Positions 17,080 to 26,213 of a stretch of 64,000 bases of DNA are shown here, in pieces. The DNA lies in assembly GCA_937125455.1 (NCBI GenBank), contig CAKZLK010000061.1, positions 51,836 to 115,835 on the forward strand. The letters run 5' to 3'. Position 1 is the first letter of the stretch. Each line of letters starts with the position of its first letter. The notes below the pieces were generated by a model. The model was not told where the DNA came from, ran no database searches, and saw only the letters and a program-made list of their open reading frames with translations. Source of the DNA: an uncultured Aequorivita sp. Its GTDB lineage: Bacteria > Bacteroidota > Bacteroidia > Flavobacteriales > Flavobacteriaceae. The translations under genes were made by a program, and so were the position numbers.

Positions 17080-18294
17080 ATGTCTTCTAATGCAAAAATA
17101 ATACTTCGTAAAAAACCGAATAAAGAGGGGCTTTTCCCCCTTGCTATTCGAATTACAAAAAATCGCCGATCTTCCTATCGATTCTTCGGGCACTATATTG
17201 AACTGGAGGATTGGGACGAAAAAAACATTCGGGTCAAGAAGTCCCATTCAAATTCTGATCACTTAAACAGTCTGCTCTCGCAAAAACTTGCCGAAGTGAA
17301 TAAAGCCTTAATTACACTCCAAACTGAAAAAAAGGATGCTTCAGCAAATCAAATAAAGAGAGAAATCTATTCCTCAAGCAAAAAGGGAAGCTTCTTTGAT
17401 TTGGGACAGGAACACCTTGATAACCTAAAAATTTCAAAAAAGCTAAATCGCCTTTCCTGTGACAAAGCTTGGATAGGATTTGTTCTAAAATTTCACAAGT
17501 CAAAGCAGTTATCGTTTCAAGAAATTGATGAACGGTTTTTAAAAAAACTAACATTATACCTACGCACAACGTACACACTTTCCGAAACATCTATAATGAA
17601 CATTCTAGTCATTATTAGGTTATTATTTAATAGAGCCATTAAACAAAAAATTGTTAGTAGTGAACTATACCCTTTTGGATCAGACCAAATTAGAATCAAG
17701 TTTCCCGAGACTTCCAAAATCGGATTAAATATTGAAGAAATTAGAAAAATAGAACAATTAGAGAATCTTTCATTACAGGAGGAACATACTCGGAACGTTT
17801 GGCTATACAGCTTTAATTTCGCCGGAATGAGGGTTTCAGATGTATTAAAATCTAGGTGGTCTGATATATATGATAACAGGCTACATTATAGAATGAACAA
17901 AAATTCAAAAATGTTATCACTTAAAATACCCGTTAAAATATCTGAAATTTTAGAATACTATATTTTAGAAAAGAGAGAAGAAAATGATTTTATATTTCCC
18001 GAAATGAAAAAGGCGAATCTCGACGATGCAAGAGATGTTTTCAATAAAATCAAAACAGCAACAAAAAAGTTTAATGATAACCTTAAATCTATTTCAAAAA
18101 AGGCGGGAATAAACAAAAAACTAACGATGCATATTGCTCGGCACAGTTTTGGGAATATTGCAGGGGATAAGATCCACCCTTTAATGCTGCAAAAATTATA
18201 TCGCCATAGCGATTTAAAAACAACATTAAATTATCAAGCTAATTTTATACATAAAGATGCTGACGAAGCATTGGATAGTGTTATAAATTTCTAG
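17080..18294 (+). CDS. Tyrosine integrase of the tRNA-Leu element
   Basis: A 404-residue phage-type integrase of the Bacteroidota/CTnDOT-like class: N-terminal Arm-DNA-binding domain (MSSNAKIILRKKPNKEGLFPLAIRITKN), a SAM-like core-binding domain (about 110-205), and a catalytic domain with the first Arg in FAGMRVSDVL, Lys near KNSKMLSLKIP, HIARHSFG (H-x-x-R), and a C-terminal Tyr in TTLNYQAN. It sits 224 bp from the attL core with arm repeats between, so it is the recombinase that recognises the tRNA-Leu anticodon-loop site. No excisionase gene was found next to it. Confidence 0.93.
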   Translation: MSSNAKIILRKKPNKEGLFPLAIRITKNRRSSYRFFGHYIELEDWDEKNIRVKKSHSNSDHLNSLLSQKLAEVNKALITLQTEKKDASANQIKREIYSSSKKGSFFDLGQEHLDNLKISKKLNRLSCDKAWIGFVLKFHKSKQLSFQEIDERFLKKLTLYLRTTYTLSETSIMNILVIIRLLFNRAIKQKIVSSELYPFGSDQIRIKFPETSKIGLNIEEIRKIEQLENLSLQEEHTRNVWLYSFNFAGMRVSDVLKSRWSDIYDNRLHYRMNKNSKMLSLKIPVKISEILEYYILEKREENDFIFPEMKKANLDDARDVFNKIKTATKKFNDNLKSISKKAGINKKLTMHIARHSFGNIAGDKIHPLMLQKLYRHSDLKTTLNYQANFIHKDADEALDSVINF

Positions 18295-18690
18295 AAAAGA
18301 TTTAATTTTTACATTTAAAATTTTAAATCTAAAGCCAATTGTTCTTGTGACCGTTTTTTTTGCTAATCACGATTTTTAGCTTGAACCCAAAGATCTTGAT
18401 TTATACACTATTACTATTAATCACATGTTAAAGTGACTATATTAGGTAAAATTATACACGCAAAAATGCATTGTTTATAAATTTATTTTTTAGTTTTATT
18501 GCTCAAGTTATTCTCCCCAGTTAAAACTTGCATTATACCATTAGTTAATGGTGTTACAGCTTACAAACTGTATTCGTGCAAGTATCTTAATTTTTTTTTA
18601 ATTCGTATTGTAATCATTAGTTACAAAACTATTGTGTCTTTATAATGGCAGAGTAAAAGTTTTGTTCTAAAGATAATCAATTGACTTAGC
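18295..18690. other. Intergenic region with a palindrome upstream of the XRE regulator
   Basis: This 396-bp gap has no credible ORF. ACCATTAGTTAATGGT, near 18536-18552, is an almost perfect palindrome and could be an operator. AT-rich tracts upstream of 18691 probably include the regulator's promoter, but no clear -33/-7 pair was found. Confidence 0.35.
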
Positions 18691-19056
18691 ATGCTGGAAA
18701 TAGGACATAAACTGAAACAGATTCGTGAAGACAAAAAAGTATCACAGCAGGAGGTGGCATACTACCTTAAGGTATCGCAAAAAACCTACTCCAATATAGA
18801 GGCCAATAAATCGTCTTTATCGATTATACAATTATTTAAGCTCGGGACATTTCTAGATTTCAATATAATGGAATTTTTAAAGGAACAACAATTTGTTTTC
18901 AACAAAGTCAATAATTTATCTCATAAGGAAAATGACAATACCTTACCAAAAAAACTTCTTGAACAGTATGAATATCGAATAAGAGAAAAAGAGCAACTTA
19001 TCGTGCTCTTAAGGGAAAAAATAACCTCGCTTCAAATAAAATCCAATGAGAAGTAG
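18691..19056 (+). CDS. XRE-family regulator with C-terminal coiled coil
   Basis: A 121-residue protein. Residues 5-60 form a Cro/CI-type HTH (LKQIREDKKVSQQEVAYYLKVSQKTYSNIE), and the C-terminus (about 85-115) is a charged coiled coil likely to dimerise. Similar small HTH proteins stand at the head of many Bacteroidota bacteriocin clusters. The next gene is the RiPP precursor, and the spacer holds repeated TTAGTAAAAT motifs, so it may control the RiPP operon; that is inference. Confidence 0.85.
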   Translation: MLEIGHKLKQIREDKKVSQQEVAYYLKVSQKTYSNIEANKSSLSIIQLFKLGTFLDFNIMEFLKEQQFVFNKVNNLSHKENDNTLPKKLLEQYEYRIREKEQLIVLLREKITSLQIKSNEK

Positions 19057-19075
19057 ATAAAATTTTTTTAGTAAT

Positions 19076-19140
19076 ATTTTACTAAATTTTAGTAAAATCG
19101 GTATAGGTTTAAAACCAAATATTTAGGACTTTAGTAAAAT
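19076..19140 (+). promoter_or_regulatory. Repeated TTAGTAAAAT operator-like sites upstream of the RiPP precursor
   Basis: ATTTTACTAA (19076-19085) and TTAGTAAAAT (19089-19098) form an inverted repeat; a further TTAGTAAAAT lies at 19131-19140, 42 bp (about four helical turns) after the previous copy. The spacing and symmetry suit a regulator-binding site between the XRE gene and the precursor gene. Confidence 0.5.
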
Positions 19141-19207
19141 CTTTATTAAGAAAAGGCGTAAACCGAAAAGCCATAAAAGAGTAGGTGAAAATTAAAAGTT
19201 TTTAATC

Positions 19208-19390
19208 ATGAATTTATTGAAAAAATTTGAACCAAAGAAAATCGAAAATCTAAACGCAATTCACGGTGGTGGTTGGTATTACACTGGTGGATCAAATAAT
19301 GGCTACAGAGACGATATGAACGTAAATGGAAATTTATTATGTAGCAATGGAGACGGAACCTACTCACCAGCTCCAATTGCAGGAAATTAA
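19208..19390 (+). CDS. RiPP precursor peptide with double-glycine leader
   Basis: A 60-residue peptide. The leader MNLLKKFEPKKIENLNAIHGG has the KK.E.LNAI.GG form used by C39-peptidase exporters in Bacteroidota. The core after the Gly-Gly is rich in Gly, Asn, Tyr and Asp (GGWYYTGGSNNGYRDDMNVN) with one Cys. Asp, Ser and Thr residues could supply ester or amide cross-links of the graspetide type. The C39 ABC exporter and ATP-grasp and SPASM maturases follow downstream. A terminator-like hairpin right after the stop fits high expression relative to the maturases. Confidence 0.8.
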   Translation: MNLLKKFEPKKIENLNAIHGGGWYYTGGSNNGYRDDMNVNGNLLCSNGDGTYSPAPIAGN

Positions 19391-19414
19391 ATATTTCGAA
19401 TTTACTTATCTTAA

Positions 19415-19448
19415 AAAGAGCGTTAATTTTTATCGCTCTTTAATTTTT
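19415..19448 (+). terminator. Hairpin/attenuator between RiPP precursor and maturation genes
   Basis: AAAGAGCG (19415-19422) pairs with CGCTCTTT (19434-19441), followed by AATTTTTTT. It would end most precursor transcripts while letting some read-through reach the downstream genes. Confidence 0.75.
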
Positions 19449-19453
19449 TTATT

Positions 19454-20278
19454 ATGTCTATATTATCAAGAATATTTTTTATAATCTTAAGTTTCACCTG
19501 TTTCTCTTGTCACAAAAAAATGGATACAGTTGATGTACCCTGGTTTATAAGCCTGGAAGATGGTGAATTGGATAGTTTTAATATATCTGATAGTTTAAAA
19601 AAGTATAGAGATATTAATCCAAATAATCTTATCAACAAAGCACAGTTTCTATCTTACAGATCAAACTTGAATGCCTTTGGTAAAGATTCTATTAATTCAA
19701 GAAAATTTATTGCCCAATCATTTAAAACAGATTCAATAGCTATTTGTAAGAATTTGATTCTTCCAATTAATAATTATTTGATAGAAGATAGACCCGACAG
19801 GGAAAAATCCATACCCCCAATCTTAGATTATAATCTTGATTATATTATTGATCTTATTGATTTATGTGATTGTAGAATACCTAAAAGAATGGATATTAGA
19901 TCAGAAAATAAAAGAAATTTCTATTGGTTGAAATATATTATTCTGAGGGATCAATGGTATCGTGTGCCAGAACGAAAAGAGAATTGGCAGAGCCAAACAA
20001 GGTTAGATATAGAGAATCAAAAATTACTAGACCGCTTATTTCCAAAGAAGAAATATCCAAAAGGTCAATTTTTTAAAGAAGTTTTACAAGTTTTATTACT
20101 TCATTCAAGTGAGCCAGAGTGGACAGAAAACTGGTTAAAAACATATTTAGAAATTTTTAAAGGTGATTCACAAACACTACCCTTTCTTTCACATTTTATG
20201 CAGAGAAGTTATGTTTCGGATGACCTTAATATAATTAAGATTGTAGAAAGTTATAAAAAGAGCAATTTTGAAGAATGA
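19454..20278 (+). CDS. Putative lipoprotein of the grasp-with-spasm cluster
   Basis: A 274-residue protein with a lipoprotein signal (SRIFFIILSFTCFSC, cleavage before Cys about residue 19). The mature part is hydrophilic and acidic with many Trp/Tyr. No family was recognised. It lies between precursor and ATP-grasp gene and overlaps the latter by 11 bp, so it is part of the operon. An immunity lipoprotein or accessory export factor is plausible from position only. Confidence 0.65.
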   Translation: MSILSRIFFIILSFTCFSCHKKMDTVDVPWFISLEDGELDSFNISDSLKKYRDINPNNLINKAQFLSYRSNLNAFGKDSINSRKFIAQSFKTDSIAICKNLILPINNYLIEDRPDREKSIPPILDYNLDYIIDLIDLCDCRIPKRMDIRSENKRNFYWLKYIILRDQWYRVPERKENWQSQTRLDIENQKLLDRLFPKKKYPKGQFFKEVLQVLLLHSSEPEWTENWLKTYLEIFKGDSQTLPFLSHFMQRSYVSDDLNIIKIVESYKKSNFEE

Positions 20279-21212
20279 AAATTTGTTAATTTTATGCACT
20301 AATGATGATCCTTCCGCAAATGAATTATTAATGTGGGCACAAAAGTTCAATTATAATAATATTTTGCGGTTAAATGATGAGGACATCATTACAGATTTAA
20401 AAATAACACTTAACAATAATTCTCAAGAATTTTTTATAAATGGGAATAATATTCTTAATTATAAAAATATTTGGATCAGAAATGGGCAACTTCCTTACAT
20501 AAAAATTAAAAACAATTTAGAAGAATCTGAATTTAAAGTTATAAAGGATTTTATTTTATTTAATTTAGAAAAATTCAAGAACTGCATTGGATCAATCTCG
20601 GAAGATTTAAATCATAATAAATTAATTGATCTTCAATATGCCAAAAAAGTTGGTTTGGATATCCCAGATAATTGGATTATTAATCACAAAAAAGACTTGC
20701 AATGCATTTTTAGTGATATAAATATTGAGGTTTTAATAAAACCTTTAAAAAATTATTATATCGAAAAAGAATTTGAATTTGAATATATATTAGATCTTTT
20801 TGAGTTAGATAAGCTACCGAAATCTCTTGAAAAATCATTTTTTCCTTCTCTTGTTCAGAAAAAGATTCCAAAATTATTTGAAGTAAGAGTTTTTTTTCTC
20901 AAAGATAAATTTTACTCAATAGCTATTTTTTCTCAAAAAAATAAAAAAACTCAATTATCTTTCAAGTTTATTGACAAAAATTTAATGAATAGAATGGTAC
21001 CTTTTAACCTTCCACCATTTCTTAAAACTAAATTAATACAGTTTTTCGAATTAAAAAAAATGAATACAGGTTCGATTGATTTAATTTATAGTACAGATAA
21101 AAAATTTTATTTTTTAGAAGTGAATCCCATTGGCCAATTTAACTGGCTGTCCAAAGTAGCTAATTATCAAATTGAAAAGGAAATATTATCTCATCTAAAT
21201 TATATTAAATGA
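20268..21212 (+). CDS. gwsG: Grasp-with-spasm ATP-grasp peptide maturase
   Basis: A 314-residue ATP-grasp ligase of the MvdD-like peptide maturase group: N-terminal pre-ATP-grasp (LLILCTNDDPSANELLMW), a SISEDLNHNKLIDLQYAKK nucleotide-binding start, VLIKPL, the substrate-facing QKKIPKLFEVRVFF, and metal-binding FYFLEVNPIGQFNWL. Such enzymes form ester or amide cross-links between Asp/Glu and Ser/Thr/Lys side chains of the precursor. Pairing with the SPASM protein two genes on identifies the grasp-with-spasm type. It is translationally coupled to both neighbours. Confidence 0.88.
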   Translation: MKNENLLILCTNDDPSANELLMWAQKFNYNNILRLNDEDIITDLKITLNNNSQEFFINGNNILNYKNIWIRNGQLPYIKIKNNLEESEFKVIKDFILFNLEKFKNCIGSISEDLNHNKLIDLQYAKKVGLDIPDNWIINHKKDLQCIFSDINIEVLIKPLKNYYIEKEFEFEYILDLFELDKLPKSLEKSFFPSLVQKKIPKLFEVRVFFLKDKFYSIAIFSQKNKKTQLSFKFIDKNLMNRMVPFNLPPFLKTKLIQFFELKKMNTGSIDLIYSTDKKFYFLEVNPIGQFNWLSKVANYQIEKEILSHLNYIK

Positions 21213-21397
21213 ATAAAATGAATAAATCATTACTGTTTCTTAATAGAAAACAAATTGATACAGATGTCAAAGCTAAAATTGATAAAAGGAAAACCGTTTC
21301 AGTAGATGTGTTGCAATCAACTATGGTAGAAGTTTTCGGTATTAATAAGCCAATTTCAAAATGTATAGAATTTAAAATAAAAAGAAATGAATATTGA
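21209..21397 (+). CDS. Small protein between the two maturases (62 aa), possible second precursor or partner
   Basis: A 62-residue basic peptide (MNKMNKSLLFLNRKQIDTDVK...) overlapping the ATP-grasp gene by 4 bp and the SPASM gene by 11 bp. It has no Gly-Gly site, so it does not look like the exported precursor at 19208, but it could be an alternative precursor or a leader-binding accessory. No family was recognised with confidence. Confidence 0.6.
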   Translation: MNKMNKSLLFLNRKQIDTDVKAKIDKRKTVSVDVLQSTMVEVFGINKPISKCIEFKIKRNEY

Positions 21398-22481
21398 TAA
21401 TCTCTACCCGGTTTTATTTGAATGTTGTAGGATTACAAAAGGTATAAACAAATCAATTATTTGTGATTTACAAAGAAATGAATATTATAATATACCATCA
21501 GATATTGTTGATTTATTAGAAGCATGCAATACTAATTCAGTTTATTCAATTAAGGAGAAATATGATTTTCGCTTTAATGATATAATTGAAGAAAATTTAA
21601 GGTTTTTGGAAGAAAAAGAAATTATTTTTTTTTGTGATTATCCGGAGTGGTTTCCTCAATTATCATTATCATGGGATAATCCTTCTCATTATACAAATGC
21701 TCTCTTAGACTACTCTAATGTATTATCTGAAAATTTGGAGAAAATAATTGATGAGTTGGAAAAGTGCGGATGTCAACATGTTCAAATCCGGTTTTTTGAA
21801 AATGTACTCCCTGAAGAATTAGAAAATTTTTTGAAAAAATTTCACAACAAAAATATTTTATCATTAGAGCTTATTGTAAAATATGTTGACGACTTTCATT
21901 TAGCTTTTTTTAAAAAACTTTTTGACATCCATCCACGAATATTTTCGATTTTAGTTCATTCTTGCCCGAAGTCTGAGCAATTTAACAAAATGAGTTTTGA
22001 AAACGGACCTCTATATTTTTCTGATAAAAGTTTAAATGATGAAACTTGCTGTGGAAATATTTCTGAAAATTATTTTTCTACGAATTCTGATTTTTTTATT
22101 GAATCACAAAATTATAATAATTGTTTAAATAGAAAAATTAGTATAGATCGAAACGGTTTTATTAAAAATTGTCCTAGTATGAAAAAAAGTTTTGGTCATA
22201 TTTTAGATGTTGAATTAAATCAATTAATATTCGATGTAAACTTCACTAAGATTTGGTCTATAAATAAGGATCAAATTTCCATTTGTAAAGATTGTGAATT
22301 CAGATATATCTGCTCAGATTGTAGGGCTTATGTGGAAAACCCACAAGACATTTATTCAAAACCTTTAAAATGCGGTTATAATCCATATACTAACGAGTGG
22401 AATGAATGGAGTAAAAATCCATTAAAAAAGAAAACAATTAATTTTTATGGAATAGAAGGGTTGTTATCTAATGATTATTAA
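21387..22481 (+). CDS. gwsS: Grasp-with-spasm SPASM-domain peptide maturase
   Basis: A 364-residue protein. The C-terminal SPASM-like domain shows the cysteine cluster NCPSM..., CKDCEFRYICSDCRAY, and LKCGYNP, which bind auxiliary iron-sulfur clusters. The N-terminal part lacks the CxxxCxxC radical-SAM motif, as expected for the grasp-with-spasm subfamily. It overlaps the 62-aa gene and ends 2 bp before the exporter gene. It likely acts with the ATP-grasp enzyme on the precursor; the chemistry is not deducible from sequence. Confidence 0.85.
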   Translation: MNIDNLYPVLFECCRITKGINKSIICDLQRNEYYNIPSDIVDLLEACNTNSVYSIKEKYDFRFNDIIEENLRFLEEKEIIFFCDYPEWFPQLSLSWDNPSHYTNALLDYSNVLSENLEKIIDELEKCGCQHVQIRFFENVLPEELENFLKKFHNKNILSLELIVKYVDDFHLAFFKKLFDIHPRIFSILVHSCPKSEQFNKMSFENGPLYFSDKSLNDETCCGNISENYFSTNSDFFIESQNYNNCLNRKISIDRNGFIKNCPSMKKSFGHILDVELNQLIFDVNFTKIWSINKDQISICKDCEFRYICSDCRAYVENPQDIYSKPLKCGYNPYTNEWNEWSKNPLKKKTINFYGIEGLLSNDY

Positions 22482-22483
22482 TA

Positions 22484-24673
22484 ATGAATATATTTCCTTA
22501 TTATAAACAACCTGACAGCAAAGACTGTGGGCCAACTTGCTTAAAAATTATTGCCAAATACTATAAAAAAACTATTCCACTTCAAGAGCTCCGGGTAATT
22601 TCAGAAACCCAAAGAAATGGAAGCAGCATGCTAAATCTAAGTGATGCAGCAGAAGAAATAGGTTTTAGAAGCCTGGGCGTAAAAATCAATCTCAAGGATT
22701 TATCTCAAGCCCCCCTTCCCTGTATTCTCCATTGGAATAATAATCACTATGTTGTCCTTTACAAAATAAAAAATGAAAAATATTTTTTAAGTGACCCAGC
22801 TTATGGTTTGGTAAAATACTCACAAGTCGAATTTCTTAAGAATTGGATAGGCAATAATGCCAATCCAGAAACTGAAGAGGGTATTTCACTACTATTGGAG
22901 CCAACTCCGAAATTTTACAGTAATCATTTCGGTTCAGATGAAAAAATTCTTGGTCTAAGGTTCCTTTTTACCTATCTCTTAAAATATAAGTCGTTCATTA
23001 TACAGCTTATTATTGGGTTATTAGCGGCAAGTGTATTACAATTAATTTTTCCGTTTCTTACACAGAGTATTGTTGATGTGGGTATAAAAAATCAGGATCT
23101 CCATTTTATTTACTTGATACTCTTTGCACAAATTTTTCTATTTATAGGTAGAACTTCCATTGAAGTCATTCGAAGTTGGATTTTATTACACCTAAGTACC
23201 CGTATCAACATTTCCCTTATCTCAGATTTTTTCATAAAATTGATGAGCCTACCCATAGCCTTTTTTGATACAAGAATGACAGGCGATATTTTACAGCGTA
23301 TTAATGATCATAGGCGAATAGAACAAATCTTAACAACCTCTTCTTTAAACGTGCTATTTTCATTGGTCAACCTTGGTGTATTTGGTATTGTGCTGGCGTA
23401 TTACAGCTTATCCATTTTTGCTATTTTTCTAATTGGCAGTGTTTTATATTTCTTATGGATAGCCATCTTTTTAAAAAAGAGAAAGGAATTAGATTATAAA
23501 CGCTTTTCTCAGGTTAGTCAGGAACAGAGCAAGGTTATTGAGCTAATTAACGGCATGCAAGAAATAAAACTCCACAACGCAGAAAAGCAAAAGCGTTGGG
23601 GTTGGGAGTTTTTACAGGCACGTCTTTTCAAAATATCCATTGCAGGGCTTGCATTAGAACAGTACCAAAGTGTGGGTTCTGGTTTTATTAATGAGCTTAA
23701 AAATATTTTAATTACGGTACTGTCGGCAAAATTGGTAATAGATGACGAAATCACTTTGGGTATGATGCTGGCAATAAGCTATATTGTTGGTCAGTTAAAC
23801 TCCCCTATTTCGCAACTTATCAATTTTGTACGCGAGGTACAGGATGCCAAAATATCGTTGGACAGGCTGTCGGAAATCCACAATAAAGAGGATGAAGAAA
23901 AGCACGATGGCCAAAATATAACAGATATTCCAAAAAATTCAAATATCAGTCTTTCGGGTGTTTCATTTAGGTATATTGGTTCAGACCTAATGGTTTTAAA
24001 GGATTTGGATTTAGAAATACCTTCTAATAAAGTTACCGCAATTGTTGGTGTGAGTGGCAGTGGCAAGACCACTTTAATGAAGATGTTGCTCAAGTTTTAT
24101 GACCCAATTGATGGAACAATCAAGATAGGCAATTACGATTTAAAAAATATTTCACAAAAAGCGTGGCGCAATGAGTGCGGTGTAGTAATGCAGGAAGGCT
24201 ATATTTTTAACGATACCATCGCCAACAACATTGCCGTAGGCGAAGATTATGTTGACAAAAAAAAACTCGCCCACGCCGTGGACGTTGCCAATATCAAAGA
24301 ATTCATTGAAACCCTGCCCCTATCCTACAACACAAAAATAGGGATGGAAGGAGTAGGACTTAGCACAGGTCAAAAACAACGACTGCTTATTGCAAGGGCA
24401 GTTTATAAAAATCCAAACTTTCTCTTTTTTGATGAAGCCACTAGCGCCTTGGATGCCAACAATGAAAAGACAATCATGGAAAAACTGAATGTTTTCTTTG
24501 AAAACAAAACCGTGGTAGTCATCGCCCACCGTTTAAGCACTGTAAAAAATGCCCATCAAATCGTAGTCTTGGACAAGGGAAAAATAATTGAAAAGGGTAC
24601 ACACGCGGCCTTGGTAAAACAAAAAGGAGAATATTTTCACTTAGTAAAAAACCAACTGGAACTAGGAAATTAA
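22484..24673 (+). CDS. Peptidase-containing ABC exporter (C39 type)
   Basis: A 729-residue transporter. Residues 1-130 are a C39 peptidase: YKQPDSKDCGPTCLKII with catalytic Cys, HWNNNHYVVL with the His, and the DPA Asp. Six membrane segments follow (about 160-430), then an ABC ATPase with Walker A GVSGSGKTT, signature LSTGQKQRLLIARA, Walker B FLFFDEATSALD and IAHRLST. It removes the leader after Gly-Gly and exports the mature peptide. Codon and GC use here is higher than in the maturases upstream, hinting at a different origin for the export module. Confidence 0.95.
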   Translation: MNIFPYYKQPDSKDCGPTCLKIIAKYYKKTIPLQELRVISETQRNGSSMLNLSDAAEEIGFRSLGVKINLKDLSQAPLPCILHWNNNHYVVLYKIKNEKYFLSDPAYGLVKYSQVEFLKNWIGNNANPETEEGISLLLEPTPKFYSNHFGSDEKILGLRFLFTYLLKYKSFIIQLIIGLLAASVLQLIFPFLTQSIVDVGIKNQDLHFIYLILFAQIFLFIGRTSIEVIRSWILLHLSTRINISLISDFFIKLMSLPIAFFDTRMTGDILQRINDHRRIEQILTTSSLNVLFSLVNLGVFGIVLAYYSLSIFAIFLIGSVLYFLWIAIFLKKRKELDYKRFSQVSQEQSKVIELINGMQEIKLHNAEKQKRWGWEFLQARLFKISIAGLALEQYQSVGSGFINELKNILITVLSAKLVIDDEITLGMMLAISYIVGQLNSPISQLINFVREVQDAKISLDRLSEIHNKEDEEKHDGQNITDIPKNSNISLSGVSFRYIGSDLMVLKDLDLEIPSNKVTAIVGVSGSGKTTLMKMLLKFYDPIDGTIKIGNYDLKNISQKAWRNECGVVMQEGYIFNDTIANNIAVGEDYVDKKKLAHAVDVANIKEFIETLPLSYNTKIGMEGVGLSTGQKQRLLIARAVYKNPNFLFFDEATSALDANNEKTIMEKLNVFFENKTVVVIAHRLSTVKNAHQIVVLDKGKIIEKGTHAALVKQKGEYFHLVKNQLELGN

Positions 24674-24680
24674 GTTTAAA

Positions 24681-25973
24681 ATGTCAGAAACATTAGATAA
24701 AATAGAACTCCGTAGCGAAGAAGTACAGGAAATCTTGACCAAAGTACCCCATTGGATGATACGTTGGGGCAACGTTCTGTTTCTTTCGCTGATTGTTCTA
24801 TTGCTCATTATGAGTTGGTTTATAAAATATCCAGATATAATTTCCTCAAAAGCAATTATTACCACACAAATACCCCCACAAAAAGAGTATGCTAAAATAA
24901 CGGGTAAATTGTCAAAAATTCTGATCAAGGATCATGAAGCTGTAACTAAGGACGAACCGTTAGCAATACTTGAAAATACAGCCACATATCAAGATGTACT
25001 GCTATTGCAATCAATTATCGACACCATAAAAATTAATAACAAATCATTTGATTTTCCCATTGAAAATATACCAGTCCTTTTTTTGGGAGAAGTAGATTCA
25101 GATTATGCACTTTTTGAGAACAGCTTTCTTCAATATGCACTCAATAAAGATTTAAAGCCGTTTTCAAATGAGGCAATGGCAAACAGGTTTTCATTATCAG
25201 AACTAAATACACGGCTTGCTAATATGAAATCCCAAAAAGATTTAAACCAAGCTGAACTCGCTTTTAAGAAAAAAGATTTGGAACGCAACCAAACCCTTTA
25301 TGATAAAGGCGTTATTTCTGCAATGGAATTTGAAAGCAAACAACTTGACTATTTACAGGCAGAACGTAGTTATACGAATATGACAGCTTCCGTTTCCCAA
25401 TTACGTGAGGCTATAAGCAATGCCAACAGCACTTCAAGAAATACAGAAATTAACAAAACAAAAGAGAACATTACTTTATTGAAAACCGTAATACAGTCTT
25501 TTAACCAACTCAAAACAAGTATAAAAGATTGGGAATTGCGTTATTTATTAGAGAGCGATATGGATGGCAAAGTGTCTTTTCAAAAACCGTGGACAGAGAA
25601 CCAAACCGTAAATCAGGGAGATTTAGTGTTTACAATAATCCCAACAGAAACTTCTCATTATGTAGCAAGGTTAACAACTCCTGCGCAAAATTCAGGTAAA
25701 ATAAAAGTAGGTCAAAAAGTAAATATTAAACTGGACAACTACCCTGATACGGAATTTGGAATGTTAACAGGGACAGTAAAGAATATTTCTCTTATTCCTG
25801 ATAGTGAGGGCTTTTACCGTGTGGATGTAGATTTACCATCAAGATTAGTAACATCCTATAATAAAGAAATAACATTTAAACAGGAAATGGGTGGCACCGC
25901 AGAAATTATTACAGAGGATTTAAGGCTACTTGAACGCTTTTTCTACCAATTTAAGGATGTTCTTTCAAGGTAA
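24681..25973 (+). CDS. HlyD-family membrane fusion protein of the exporter
   Basis: A 430-residue adaptor with one N-terminal membrane anchor (about 30-50, VLFLSLIVLLLIMSW), biotinyl-lipoyl-like segments (about 70-95), a long coiled-coil hairpin (about 165-265) and a beta-barrel region near the end. It starts 7 bp after the ABC exporter gene and forms the periplasmic link of a type I export system for the RiPP; the outer-membrane partner would be a TolC encoded elsewhere. Last gene of the cluster. Confidence 0.92.
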   Translation: MSETLDKIELRSEEVQEILTKVPHWMIRWGNVLFLSLIVLLLIMSWFIKYPDIISSKAIITTQIPPQKEYAKITGKLSKILIKDHEAVTKDEPLAILENTATYQDVLLLQSIIDTIKINNKSFDFPIENIPVLFLGEVDSDYALFENSFLQYALNKDLKPFSNEAMANRFSLSELNTRLANMKSQKDLNQAELAFKKKDLERNQTLYDKGVISAMEFESKQLDYLQAERSYTNMTASVSQLREAISNANSTSRNTEINKTKENITLLKTVIQSFNQLKTSIKDWELRYLLESDMDGKVSFQKPWTENQTVNQGDLVFTIIPTETSHYVARLTTPAQNSGKIKVGQKVNIKLDNYPDTEFGMLTGTVKNISLIPDSEGFYRVDVDLPSRLVTSYNKEITFKQEMGGTAEIITEDLRLLERFFYQFKDVLSR

Positions 25974-26213
25974 TTCCCGCAATATAAATTATAGATAATT
26001 CACTTAAAAGTATTGATCTTAATGTCACATCCTAAAATAAACTTATTAAAAAAAATTAAAGAAATATTCTGCAAGTAAAGGTTTCTTTTCTCCAAAACAA
26101 AGATGCATAGCTCTTGACAATATATTTATCCAAATGTCGAACACTTTCAGGCTGAATTTCTTTGCTCTTAGATTGTGTTTCGTATCTTTAAGAATGAGAC
26201 TTTCAATTGGAAA

